From contig JALNWL010000092.1 of the NCBI GenBank assembly GCA_023230905.1, forward strand, positions 1 to 9,428: a DNA stretch of 9,428 nt, written 5' to 3'. The position numbers and the translations under genes were made by a program. The DNA is from Syntrophales bacterium. Its GTDB lineage: Bacteria; Desulfobacterota; Syntrophia; Syntrophales; UBA2251. Position 1 is the first letter of the stretch; the number at the start of each line of letters is the position of its first letter. The notes under the pieces are model-generated. The model was not told the origin of the DNA. It saw only the letters and a list, made by a program, of their open reading frames with translations, and made no database searches. Positions 1 to 6,631 of this stretch are shown piece after piece.

Positions 1-482
1 AGACGACGCGGCTCACCGACGTCCGCGACCGCGCCACGCGGGACCTCCCGCCCGGCTGGCGCCAGCGCCTGGCCCTGGGCTGCGCCCTTCTCCACGAACC
101 CGACATCCTCTTCCTCGACGAGCCGACCTCCGGCGTCGACCCCGTGACGCGCCGCCACTTCTGGAGCTTTATCCGCGACCTCGCCGCCCGGGGGATCACG
201 ATTTTCGTCACGACCCACTACATGGACGAGGCCACGAACTGCGAGCGGCTCGTCCTGATCGACGCCGGCCGGATCGTTGCCCAGGGCAGCCCCGCCGCGA
301 TCGTCGCGGCGGCCTGTCCGGAACGGGTCGGGGCTGACCTGAACGACGCCTTCATCCGCCTGATGGCGCGGGGCAAGGCGCCCGCGGCAAGGACGGCGAA
401 CCGGACGGCAGCGCCTTCCTCCCCGGACATCGACCCCCCCTCGCCGTCCCGGCCCGGCGACCCCGGAGGGATAGACGCATGA
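1..482 (+). CDS. ABC transporter ATP-binding protein, YbhF-like, C-terminal part (5' truncated by window edge)
   Basis: The open frame enters from the left edge (first full codon at base 3) and gives 159 residues, the C-terminal half of a nucleotide-binding domain. Visible in order are a degenerate ABC signature LPPGWRQRLAL (about residues 15-25 of the fragment), Walker B with D-loop ILFLDEPTSGVDP (35-47) and the H-loop histidine in VTTHYMDEA (His72). The Walker A motif lies outside. LPxGxxQRLAL instead of LSGGQ is, from memory, typical of the second ATPase domain of E. coli YbhF, a tandem-ATPase subunit of an efflux ABC system. Whether this protein also has two ATPase domains cannot be seen. 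The last ~38 residues are an Ala/Pro/Ser-rich tail that looks disordered. Its stop overlaps the next start as ATGA (479-482), indicating translational coupling to the permeases. An in-frame GTG at 144 is internal (a Val after the Walker B motif), not a start. Confidence 0.93.
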   Translation, partial: TTRLTDVRDRATRDLPPGWRQRLALGCALLHEPDILFLDEPTSGVDPVTRRHFWSFIRDLAARGITIFVTTHYMDEATNCERLVLIDAGRIVAQGSPAAIVAAACPERVGADLNDAFIRLMARGKAPAARTANRTAAPSSPDIDPPSPSRPGDPGGIDA

Positions 483-1618
483 ACCCGCGCAAGATCCAGG
501 CCGTGATGCGCAAGGAGGTCTATCACCTGATCCGGGACTACCGGAGCCTGATCCTCGCCTTCGCCATCCCGTTGCTCCTCATTCTTCTCTTCGGCTACGC
601 CCTGTCGCTCGACGTCGACAACGTCGAGACGGTCGTCGTGGACCAGGACCGCTCCGCCCTGAGCCGGGACTTCGTCCGGCGCCTCGACGCCTCGCCCTAC
701 TTCCGCGTCGGCGCTTATCTCAACGACGCGCGGGCGATCGACGCCGCCCTCGACGGCGACCGGGCGACCCTGGCCGTCGTCATCCCGCCGGACTGGACGC
801 GGACGATCCGGGCGGACCGCGCCGCGCCGCTGCAGGTCATCCTGGACGGGAGCGACCCGAACTTCGCGAACATGGCCCGGGGCTACATCACCGCCTTCCT
901 CGAGCGGGAGAACCGGCGATTTTTAATGCAGTTCCTCGACCGTCGCGGTCTCGGCGCGACGGCCCTGCGCCCCCCCGTCGAGGCCCGCGTCCGCGTTTGG
1001 TTCAACGAGGACCTCGAAAGCCGGAATTTCATCATCCCCGGCATCATCGCCGTGATCATCATGATCGCCGGGGCGATGCTGACCTCGCTCGTCATCGCCC
1101 GGGAGTACGAAAACGGGACGATGGAGACGATCAAGTCCCTGCCGCTTTCCGCCGGGGAGTTCCTGACCGGCAAGGCCCTCCCCTACTTCGCGATCGGCCT
1201 GGCCGACGTTCTCGTTGCCGTGCTCATGGGCCAGGTCCTGTTCGGCATCGTCATGAAGGCCGATTTCTGGCTCATGATCCTGGCCTCGTCCCTGTACCTA
1301 GCCGTGGCCCTGGCGCTGGGCCTCCTGATCTCCATCGTGACGAAGTCCCAGCTCGTCGCCAACCAGGGGGCGGTGCTCATCACCTTCCTGCCGTCGATGC
1401 TGCTGTCCGATTTCGTCTTCCCGGTCGTGAACATGCCCCGGGCGCTCCAGGTCCTGACGTACGTCGTTCCCGCGAACTACTACATCGACATTCTGGGGGG
1501 GATCTACCTGAAGGACCTGGGCCTCCGCGAAATGTGGCCGGCCTTCGCCGTCCTGACGGGGATGGCCGCCGTGCTCGCCGCCGTCAACCTGATCCGACTG
1601 AAGCGCGAGGGGCTGTGA
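479..1618 (+). CDS. ABC-2 type permease, YbhS-like
   Basis: Membrane subunit (379 residues) of the exporter energised by the preceding ATPase. The layout is that of the ABC-2/YhgE-type family. A short cytoplasmic N-terminus carries an RKE...RDYRS motif (11-23). One membrane helix (about 23-44) is followed by a large extracytoplasmic domain (about 45-183). Five further hydrophobic helices lie near 184-206, 235-257, 263-286, 296-316 and 351-373. The cytoplasmic coupling segment REYENGTMETIKSLPLS (208-224) matches the conserved E-x-GT-x-E pattern of these permeases. The ATG overlaps the upstream stop and has a GGAGGG Shine-Dalgarno at 465-470, 8 bases away. Two permeases after a YbhF-like ATPase is the E. 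coli ybhF-ybhS-ybhR order, so this is the YbhS position. The substrate cannot be read from sequence; drug or cation efflux is the family's usual annotation. Confidence 0.93.
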   Translation: MNPRKIQAVMRKEVYHLIRDYRSLILAFAIPLLLILLFGYALSLDVDNVETVVVDQDRSALSRDFVRRLDASPYFRVGAYLNDARAIDAALDGDRATLAVVIPPDWTRTIRADRAAPLQVILDGSDPNFANMARGYITAFLERENRRFLMQFLDRRGLGATALRPPVEARVRVWFNEDLESRNFIIPGIIAVIIMIAGAMLTSLVIAREYENGTMETIKSLPLSAGEFLTGKALPYFAIGLADVLVAVLMGQVLFGIVMKADFWLMILASSLYLAVALALGLLISIVTKSQLVANQGAVLITFLPSMLLSDFVFPVVNMPRALQVLTYVVPANYYIDILGGIYLKDLGLREMWPAFAVLTGMAAVLAAVNLIRLKREGL

Positions 1619-1622
1619 ACCC

Positions 1623-2744
1623 ATGAGCTGGCTGCGCATCCGCGAACTGGTCCGCAAGGAATTCATCTCGCTCTTCCGGGACAAGCGGAACCGTCCCATC
1701 CTGATCGCGGTCCCGATCATCCAGATGCTCGTCTTCGGGTACGTCGTCAACTACGACATCCGGGTGATCCGTGTCGCCCTGCTCGACCAGGCCCGTACGG
1801 CCGAGAGCCGGATGCTCGCGGACACCCTGACCGGCAACGGGATCTTCCGGATCGACCACACGGCGCGCGACGCGCGGGAGCTGGAGGCCCTGCTGCTGAA
1901 GGGGAAGGTCGATCTCGCGATCAAGGTCGCCCCGGACTTCTCCCGGAAGATCCGCCGGGGCGAAACGGCGGCGGTGCAGGTCCTGGCGGACGGCAGCATG
2001 AGCAACATGGCCTCCGTCCGGATCGCCTACACGGTGACCGCCCTTGACATCCTGAACCGCCGCCTCCTGCGCGAACTGCACCCCGAACGGATGGACTACG
2101 GCCGGATCGACGCCCGGATCCGGACCTGGTACAACCCGAACCTCGACAGCCAGCACTTTTTCGTTCCGGGAATCGTGGCCTTCGTCATCATGCTGATCTC
2201 GCTGCTGTTGACCTCGATCGCCATCATCAAGGAAAAGGAGCAAGGCACGATGGAACAGCTCGTCGTCACCCCGCTCAGGCCCGTCGAACTCATCGCGGGC
2301 AAGACGATCCCCTACATCCTCATCTCCTTCCTCCAGATGATCGTCGTGACGGCTCTCGCCGTCTTCTGGTTCCGCATCCCGCTCGCCGGGAGCCTCGCGC
2401 TTCTCGCCTTCGCGACGGCCCTGTTCCTGTTGAGCAGCCTCGGCGTCGGGCTTTTCATCTCCACGGTCTCCGCAACCCAGCAGCAGGCGATGATGACGAC
2501 CTTTTTTTTCATCCTGCCCGCCTTCATGCTCTCCGGCTTTGTCTTCCCCATCGCCAATATGCCGGAGGCCGTCCAGTGGTTGACGTACGCAAACCCCCTG
2601 CGGTTCTTCCTCGTGATCATCCGCGGGATCTTCCTGAAGGGCGTGGGGATGGCCGTGCTCTGGCCGCAGTTCGTCGCCCTGGCGCTACTGGGCGCCCTCG
2701 TCTTCGCGGGGGCCATCGGCCGCTTCCGCAAGCGGCTGGATTGA
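1623..2744 (+). CDS. ABC-2 type permease, YbhR-like
   Basis: Second membrane subunit (373 residues) of the same exporter, a diverged paralogue of the upstream permease with the same topology. It has an N-terminal RKEFISLFRDKRN motif (11-23), a helix at about 25-43, an extracytoplasmic domain to about 178, then helices near 179-201, 230-249, 256-280, 291-311 and 346-365. The coupling segment KEKEQGTMEQLVVTPL (203-218) carries the family E-x-GT-x-E motif. The start lies 4 bases after the previous stop, behind a purine-rich GAGGGG stretch near 1606-1611. The pair probably forms a heterodimer with the ATPase, as proposed for YbhFSR. A run of eight T (2502-2509) encodes three consecutive Phe, an unusual homopolymer in this GC-rich gene. 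The basic terminus RFRKRLD is cytoplasmic. No clear intrinsic terminator follows. Confidence 0.93.
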   Translation: MSWLRIRELVRKEFISLFRDKRNRPILIAVPIIQMLVFGYVVNYDIRVIRVALLDQARTAESRMLADTLTGNGIFRIDHTARDARELEALLLKGKVDLAIKVAPDFSRKIRRGETAAVQVLADGSMSNMASVRIAYTVTALDILNRRLLRELHPERMDYGRIDARIRTWYNPNLDSQHFFVPGIVAFVIMLISLLLTSIAIIKEKEQGTMEQLVVTPLRPVELIAGKTIPYILISFLQMIVVTALAVFWFRIPLAGSLALLAFATALFLLSSLGVGLFISTVSATQQQAMMTTFFFILPAFMLSGFVFPIANMPEAVQWLTYANPLRFFLVIIRGIFLKGVGMAVLWPQFVALALLGALVFAGAIGRFRKRLD

Positions 2745-2778
2745 GTCAAAGAAAATCCTGTTGCGGAATCGGAGGGAT

Positions 2779-2801
2779 TTGTCATAGGGTATCCTTGTCA
2801 T
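2779..2801 (+). repeat. Direct repeat TTGTCAT x2 in the gap before the hypothetical gene
   Basis: TTGTCAT occurs at 2779-2785 and again at 2795-2801, a 16-base period, inside the 109-base gap between the YbhR-like permease and the next gene. Two identical heptamers at about 1.5 helical turns could be operator half-sites, or TTGTCA could act as a -35 element. No convincing -10 follows either copy at 16-18 bases, so no promoter is called. Two copies of a 7-mer can arise by chance. Confidence 0.25.
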
Positions 2802-2853
2802 CTCATGAACCCTCCGGGGGGCTCGCAACGGGATCCGGACGAGGAATGAATCC

Positions 2854-3837
2854 ATGCTCAGGATCATCGAGGACGAACGGGACATCCGGCGCTGCCAGCA
2901 ACAGATGATGCGCCATTTCAAACCGGTCTTGACCGGACGCCTGACCGTGAAGCTGGGCCATGCCGGGGGAAGCTTCGCCGCCCGCATCGCCTGGCACGCG
3001 TCGCCCGGGATCTGGCTCTACTCCCGGAAGCTCCCCGAGGGGCGCTACTGGAACGTCTTCGGCCTCGGTCTGCCGGAAGGGTCGTCCGCGCTGCCCATCA
3101 CCTGCGAGATCAACGTCCCCGTCGCGGGCGTCGACCGCAAGCTGGGCGGCGCCTTTGCCCGGCACCGCGACGGCCGGACCTTCGTCGTCCACCGCGGTCT
3201 GATCGGCGGCGCGAAGAAGGGCGTGGGAAAGTCGCTCTTCGCCTCCCGCTTCCGGGGCGTCTGGTCCGCCCTCGAGGAGGGTCGCGCCGTCACGCCGGTG
3301 GCCGTGATCGGGGAGCTGTCCTCCCCCCGCTTCGTCCGCCATCTGTCCCTCTTCGTCCTCAAGATCGACCGCCTGAAGAATCTGGCCGTCGCCTCCCCGC
3401 AACTGGAAATGCCCTTCGAGACGGTCTCCTTCCGGGAAGAATGGATCGGCCGGGCCGTAACCGAAACGGACGGGGCGGGCGGGCTTGCCTGCGACCACGG
3501 CCCGATCGTCCAGGACCTGGCCGCCGCACTCCGCGCACGGGGACTCCGGGTCGGCAACGACGACCGGCGCGACCTCTTGATCACGGACGGCGGCGGCCGG
3601 ATCGGGTGGATCCTCCAGGTGATTCCCGATAGCTCCGAGCGGGCCGTCTTCGACGGGGTCGCGCGCCTGCTGATCTACGGCGCGGATCTTCCGAATGGCT
3701 GCCGCCGCGTCCTCGTCCTCCCGGACGGCGCGGACAAGCCGCACACGGAACGGCTGAAGAAACTGCACGTGGACCTCCTGCCCTTCGCCTGGGATGAAAA
3801 CCGGGCGGTCTTCCCGGACCTCGCCGCGCTCCTTTAG
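2854..3837 (+). CDS. Hypothetical protein with a possible degenerate PD-(D/E)XK nuclease-like C-terminal domain
   Basis: I do not recognise this 327-residue protein as a named family. It has no signal peptide or membrane helix, so it is probably cytoplasmic. The N-terminal part (1-140) holds a Gly/Lys-rich core GLIGGAKKGVGKSLF (115-129), preceded by PITCEINVPV (81-90). This reads like a conserved structural core rather than a P-loop, because the order does not fit GxxxxGK[ST]. From about 213 the pattern resembles a PD-(D/E)XK fold: helix GPIVQDLAAALRARG (216-230), strand RRDLLIT with Asp240, strand IGWILQVIP (250-258), then a helix ending RLLIYGA (271-277). The usual E-x-K on the second strand is replaced by Q255-V-I257, so any nuclease activity is doubtful. 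The ATG has GAGGA at 2841-2845, 8 bases upstream. The frame continues in-phase past its TAG stop into a coding-like remnant. It follows the exporter genes on the same strand, with no evident functional link. Confidence 0.8.
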   Translation: MLRIIEDERDIRRCQQQMMRHFKPVLTGRLTVKLGHAGGSFAARIAWHASPGIWLYSRKLPEGRYWNVFGLGLPEGSSALPITCEINVPVAGVDRKLGGAFARHRDGRTFVVHRGLIGGAKKGVGKSLFASRFRGVWSALEEGRAVTPVAVIGELSSPRFVRHLSLFVLKIDRLKNLAVASPQLEMPFETVSFREEWIGRAVTETDGAGGLACDHGPIVQDLAAALRARGLRVGNDDRRDLLITDGGGRIGWILQVIPDSSERAVFDGVARLLIYGADLPNGCRRVLVLPDGADKPHTERLKKLHVDLLPFAWDENRAVFPDLAALL

Positions 3838-3930
3838 AAAACGGCCCTTGACGCGCATGCTTCTCGGCGTGGAATCGCAGGTCATTCGGAACACGACGGC
3901 CTGCCACAAACGCCTTCCTCTTCTCCTTCG

Positions 3931-4053
3931 TTCGACCGCTTCGACGAGGACCTGACGGGCGACAGCTACCGCGGCGAAGGCCCCTACCGGAAACTCCGCT
4001 TCAAGTTCGACGAGAAGACCCTCGGAAAATCGAACCCGTCCGCCGCCTTCTAG
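3931..4053 (+). pseudogene. Short coding-like remnant lacking a start codon
   Basis: Forty codons, beginning FDRFDEDLTGDSYRG and ending KSNPSAAF before a TAG at 4051-4053, show the strong G/C third-position bias and amino-acid mix of a real protein. No ATG, GTG or TTG occurs in this frame after the upstream TAG at 3835-3837. The frame is the same as that of the upstream hypothetical gene. The simplest reading is the surviving 3' end of a deleted or frameshifted gene. An alternative frame has an ATG at 3857 (MLLGVESQVIRN...) that stays open for about 30 codons and could be the frameshifted front part. I do not recognise the protein. An extension of the upstream protein by amber readthrough cannot be excluded but is less likely. 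Confidence 0.35.
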
Positions 4054-4107
4054 CAAACCGATTTCCCGACCTGAAAATCATGCCGGAAAACCCCGGAAGA
4101 AAATTGC

Positions 4108-4135
4108 TTGAACTTTGCGGACCGGTCTGTATGAT
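4108..4135 (+). promoter_or_regulatory. Putative sigma70-type promoter for the first Fe-S protein gene
   Basis: TTGAAC (4108-4113) and TATGAT (4130-4135) are separated by 16 bases, a near-consensus -35/-10 pair in an AT-richer stretch. Transcription would begin near 4142 and give a leader of about 120 bases before the ATG at 4264. It is the best promoter-like sequence I see in the window. It supports independent transcription of the gene at 4264 rather than readthrough from the exporter operon. Confidence 0.5.
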
Positions 4136-4248
4136 TCCGTCGCAAGCGACTCGACGAGGTTTGAAAAAGCGGCTCACCGCGTTAAATCTCATCGTGAAGG
4201 CATGGACCCGCGGGGCCCGATCCGAAAAACAATGCCTGAGAAAAAACA

Positions 4249-4255
4249 GGGAGGG
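4249..4255 (+). promoter_or_regulatory. Shine-Dalgarno GGGAGGG that decides the start of the Fe-S gene at 4264
   Basis: GGGAGGG ends 8 bases before the ATG at 4264, an ideal distance. A longer frame could start at the GTG at 4255-4257, but that codon begins inside the Shine-Dalgarno itself and has no ribosome site of its own. Translation therefore should start at 4264, and the protein begins MENPEEVYIEL. Confidence 0.75.
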
Positions 4256-4263
4256 TGGCCAAC

Positions 4264-5352
4264 ATGGAAAATCCGGAGGAAGTCTACATCGAACTGCGTA
4301 AACACCTGGATCAACAGGCGGTGGGATTCCCCGCCACGAAATCCGGGGTCGAAATCCGGATTCTCAAGCATTTCTTCGCCCCCAAAGAGGCGCGCTTGGC
4401 CCTTCATCTGAATTACCAGCCCCGGTCGGCGCTCGATATCCACAACAGCATCGAAGGCGCGGATCCGTCTTTGGAGAAATTGACGTCAATGCTGGAAGAG
4501 ATGTCGAGGAAAGGCGCCATCGGCACAATGGAGAAAAACCGCACCGAATACTTTTATACGATGCCCCTGCTGGTGGGCATGGTTGAATTGAAGGATAAAT
4601 TCACGCCTCAATTCGGCGTGGATCTGGCCGAATATATGATGAACGGATTCATCCTGTCCTATATGAGCACCCGCGTTCCGCAAATGCGGACCATCCCCGT
4701 GGAAAAAAGCATCGAGGTCGAACACCGCATCACCCCGTACGATGACATCAGGCAGATCATCAACCGCTCGGAAGGACCGATCGCGTTGATCAAGTGCATG
4801 TGCCGCGAAGGGGCGCTGGCACGAGGGAAACCCTGTCGGACAACGTCGCGTCTGGAGACCTGCCTGAACTTCGGCGACTGGGGCCGGTTCTTCATCAAAA
4901 CCGGCCGCGGAAGAGAGGTCACCCGTCAGGAGGCCCTGGAGATCCTGCGCCTGAATGAAGCGGACGGCCTGGTTCTTCAGCCGTCCAACTATCAAAAGGT
5001 CGATTTCGTCTGTGCCTGCTGCGGGTGTTGCTGCGGAATCCTCAACATACAGAAAAAACTGCCGAATCCGGCCGAATCCTGGTCACATAACTATTACAGC
5101 ACGATCCACGCGGAAGACTGCACCCCCTGTGGGATCTGTGCCGCCAAATGCCAGATGAAGGCCATTGCCATCGATCCGCAGAGCGGATATCCGGCGATCA
5201 ACCTCGACCGCTGCATTGGCTGCGGCAACTGCGTGTCGGCCTGCCCGACAAGGGCTTTCAGGCTGGTGAAGGTGGAAAGGGAGACGGTCCCGCCGGAGGA
5301 TCGCACCAGCCTGTATCGAAGGCTGGCGGAGAGGGCGCCTGCGGATGGATGA
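4264..5352 (+). CDS. Multi-cluster iron-sulfur protein with C-terminal 2x[4Fe-4S] ferredoxin domain (paralogue A)
   Basis: Cytoplasmic 362-residue protein, probably an electron carrier or redox-responsive factor; its exact role is unknown. The N-terminal part (about 28-105, starting SGVEIRILKHFF) has the helix pattern of a winged-helix domain, with a stretch MLEEMSRKGAI (76-86) typical of such folds. A middle region carries C178-x-C180-R, C191 and C200, then C250-x-C252-C253-G-C255-C256-C257-G. The C-terminus holds two ferredoxin motifs, C286/289/292/296 and C317/320/323/327. These are CxxCxxCxxxC types that bind [4Fe-4S] clusters, the second followed by Pro. The other two Fe-S genes in the window have the same architecture. 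This copy is the most diverged: spacing between its third and fourth middle cysteines is 8 rather than 6 residues. It lies on the opposite strand and is less GC-rich (about 53% in a sampled 60-base line against about 70% in paralogue C). It has its own promoter candidate and converges on paralogue B. Confidence 0.88.
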   Translation: MENPEEVYIELRKHLDQQAVGFPATKSGVEIRILKHFFAPKEARLALHLNYQPRSALDIHNSIEGADPSLEKLTSMLEEMSRKGAIGTMEKNRTEYFYTMPLLVGMVELKDKFTPQFGVDLAEYMMNGFILSYMSTRVPQMRTIPVEKSIEVEHRITPYDDIRQIINRSEGPIALIKCMCREGALARGKPCRTTSRLETCLNFGDWGRFFIKTGRGREVTRQEALEILRLNEADGLVLQPSNYQKVDFVCACCGCCCGILNIQKKLPNPAESWSHNYYSTIHAEDCTPCGICAAKCQMKAIAIDPQSGYPAINLDRCIGCGNCVSACPTRAFRLVKVERETVPPEDRTSLYRRLAERAPADG

Positions 5353-5466
5353 TCGAACGCAACGGGCGGCGGCCGGCCGATACCCCCGGGTGATCCGACG
5401 CCCCTGGGACATTTGTCAAAGAAGGCCGGGCGCCCTGTTTTCCAAGGGTCCGGTTGACGGCGACGT

Positions 5467-6531
5467 TTACGAAACCAGCCCTCGATGGCGGGCCATGGCC
5501 AGCATCTGGTCGGACGTGCTTTGGGGGGGCACTCGCGGTTCGGCTTTCGGAACGAGTCGAAGGGCCTTCGTCGGGCAGTGCGTGACGCAGAGACCACAGC
5601 CAATGCAGCGATCGAGGTCGATCCCGGCGACGCGGTCGCCCGCCCACCGGATGGCCGCCATCTGGCAGCGGTCCAGACAGGCCTCGCAGCCGTTGCAGAG
5701 CGTCTCGTCGAAAGCGGCGGCGTGGTTCGAAAACACCATTTCGGCCGGTTTCTCGAGGGCGTTCAGCCCCACGAGAACACCGCAGCAATCGCCGCAGCAG
5801 TTGCACATGCCGCCCGGATTCTGGGCGGTCGCGGGCTGCGTCACCAGGCCGGCCTCCTGGGCCTCGGTCAGGATCCGGACGGCCTCATCGGCGTCGACCC
5901 GCCGCCCCAGCCCCTGGTCCAGGTAGTACTGGCCCATGGACCCGAACATGAAGCAGACCTCGCGGGGCTTGCCGCAGCCCTGGCCCACCAATCTCCGCTG
6001 CTTTCGACAGATGCACTCCGCGACGACGATTTTCTCCGTGCGACGAAGGATTCCGACGGCGTCCTCGTAGGCGGCGATGTTCTGCCGGACGTCCAGCGCC
6101 TCCTGAACCGGCACCGTCCTGAGGAAGGTCGAGGCACTCCTGACCATGGCCGTGCGAAAGGCCTCATGGAAGTAGGCATCGAGCAGCCGCGCCAGCTCGA
6201 CGTCCAGACGGCCGACCTGGAACTCGAAAATGCCGTGCGCGAAGGGAATCGTCCCGTAGCGGGCGCCCCCCTCTTTTTGCACGCGGAACAAGAGCCCCCG
6301 TTCCGTCATGTCGTGCAGATGCGCCGCGACCTCATCCACGGGCCGATCGACCCGGGCCGCGATCTCGGCGGGCGCCTCCAGCCGGGGCGTCATGGATAAA
6401 AAAAGAGCGGCGTCCTCCTCGGAGAAAAGCCGCTTCAAGATTTGGATCTCCACCCCCGATGCCGCGGCCGGAAAGCCGAGGGACAGGCGGTCCAGATACT
6501 GCTGAAGTTCCCTGAAAATATCCCGATCCAT
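5467..6531 (-). CDS. Multi-cluster iron-sulfur protein with C-terminal 2x[4Fe-4S] ferredoxin domain (paralogue B)
   Basis: A 354-residue member of the same family, last gene of the minus-strand set. An N-terminal winged-helix-like segment begins SGVEIQILKRLF (25-36) and includes LHDMTERGLLFRV (72-84). It is followed by C173-x-C175-R, C186 and C193, then C243-x-C245-C246-G-D-C249-C250-G. Two ferredoxin motifs follow: C279/282/285/289 (followed by QM, not Pro) and C309/312/315/319 (followed by Pro). I chose the ATG at 6529-6531 (MDRDIFRELQQYL). It aligns with the starts of the paralogues and follows a purine run AAAAAAAGGGGGG. An upstream in-frame start at 6600 would add 23 residues with no counterpart in the paralogues. 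The gene lies 100 bases after paralogue C in the same direction and probably shares its transcript. The role is inferred as electron transfer or redox sensing in the acyl-CoA pathway implied by hbd. Confidence 0.88.
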   Translation of the reverse strand: MDRDIFRELQQYLDRLSLGFPAAASGVEIQILKRLFSEEDAALFLSMTPRLEAPAEIAARVDRPVDEVAAHLHDMTERGLLFRVQKEGGARYGTIPFAHGIFEFQVGRLDVELARLLDAYFHEAFRTAMVRSASTFLRTVPVQEALDVRQNIAAYEDAVGILRRTEKIVVAECICRKQRRLVGQGCGKPREVCFMFGSMGQYYLDQGLGRRVDADEAVRILTEAQEAGLVTQPATAQNPGGMCNCCGDCCGVLVGLNALEKPAEMVFSNHAAAFDETLCNGCEACLDRCQMAAIRWAGDRVAGIDLDRCIGCGLCVTHCPTKALRLVPKAEPRVPPQSTSDQMLAMARHRGLVS

Positions 6532-6535
6532 CGTT

Positions 6536-6548
6536 CCCCCCTTTTTTT
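6536..6548 (-). promoter_or_regulatory. Homopolymeric ribosome-binding region (A7G6) of paralogue B
   Basis: On the minus strand seven A are followed directly by six G, then AACG and the ATG. The G run is the only Shine-Dalgarno-like element, so it probably provides ribosome binding, at a short spacing. Two adjoining homopolymers are prone to length change by replication slippage, which would alter the spacing to the start codon. Confidence 0.4.
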
Positions 6549-6566
6549 GAACCCGACACCCGGCGC

Positions 6567-6589
6567 GGGCGGCACGCGACAGGCCGCCC
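6567..6589 (-). other. Small stem-loop in the gap between paralogues C and B
   Basis: GGGCGGC (6567-6573) can pair perfectly with GCCGCCC (6583-6589) across a 9-base loop. It sits in the 100-base gap between the two Fe-S genes. No T-run follows on the minus strand, so it is not a standard intrinsic terminator. In such GC-rich DNA a 7-base pairing may be fortuitous. At most it could modulate expression of paralogue B relative to C. Confidence 0.25.
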
Positions 6590-6631
6590 ACCGCCGCCAC
6601 GGATCAAGAATACCCCTTCCCCCGTTGACCC

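Larger units (their letters stand above)
3838..4263 (+). other. 426-base region without an intact gene
   Basis: Between the hypothetical protein and the first Fe-S gene the sequence changes character. Bases 3838-3930 stay open in the upstream gene's frame but look poorly coding. Bases 3931-4053 look clearly coding but have no start codon (separate entry). From about 4054 the DNA becomes AT-richer and carries a promoter candidate (4108-4135) and a leader of about 120 bases. The leader contains small hairpins: GTCG/CGAC around CAAG near 4139-4150, and GCGG/CCGC around CTCA at 4169-4180. I see no riboswitch class, tRNA or terminator that I can name. Confidence 0.6.

Noticed and set aside
1584..2243. 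A 219-codon minus-strand frame opposite the YbhR-like permease.
   Set aside because: Its composition is His/Asp/Gln/Arg-rich without domain signs, and the + strand frame is a clear membrane protein.
2761..2790. A sigma70 promoter (TTGCGG, 18 bases, TAGGGT) before the hypothetical gene.
   Set aside because: Both hexamers are poor matches to consensus and the spacing is at the edge of the usual range.
2803..4056. A 417-codon open frame on the minus strand opposite the hypothetical gene.
   Set aside because: It is rich in Asp, Glu, Gly, Arg and Ala with no recognisable motif, as expected for the complement of a GC-biased gene. The + strand gene has a good Shine-Dalgarno and structured hydrophobic patterns.
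4255..4263. GTG at 4255 as the start of paralogue A.
   Set aside because: It begins within the Shine-Dalgarno GGGAGGG that serves the ATG at 4264.
5353..5466. A shared bidirectional terminator in the convergent gap between paralogues A and B.
   Set aside because: The best pairing found (CCGG and CCCT at 5426-5436 with AGGG and CCGG at 5445-5453) is interrupted by an internal loop and has no T-run on either side.
5485..6399. A 304-codon + strand frame opposite paralogue B.
   Set aside because: The minus-strand frame has the full set of Fe-S cysteine motifs; this is its complement.
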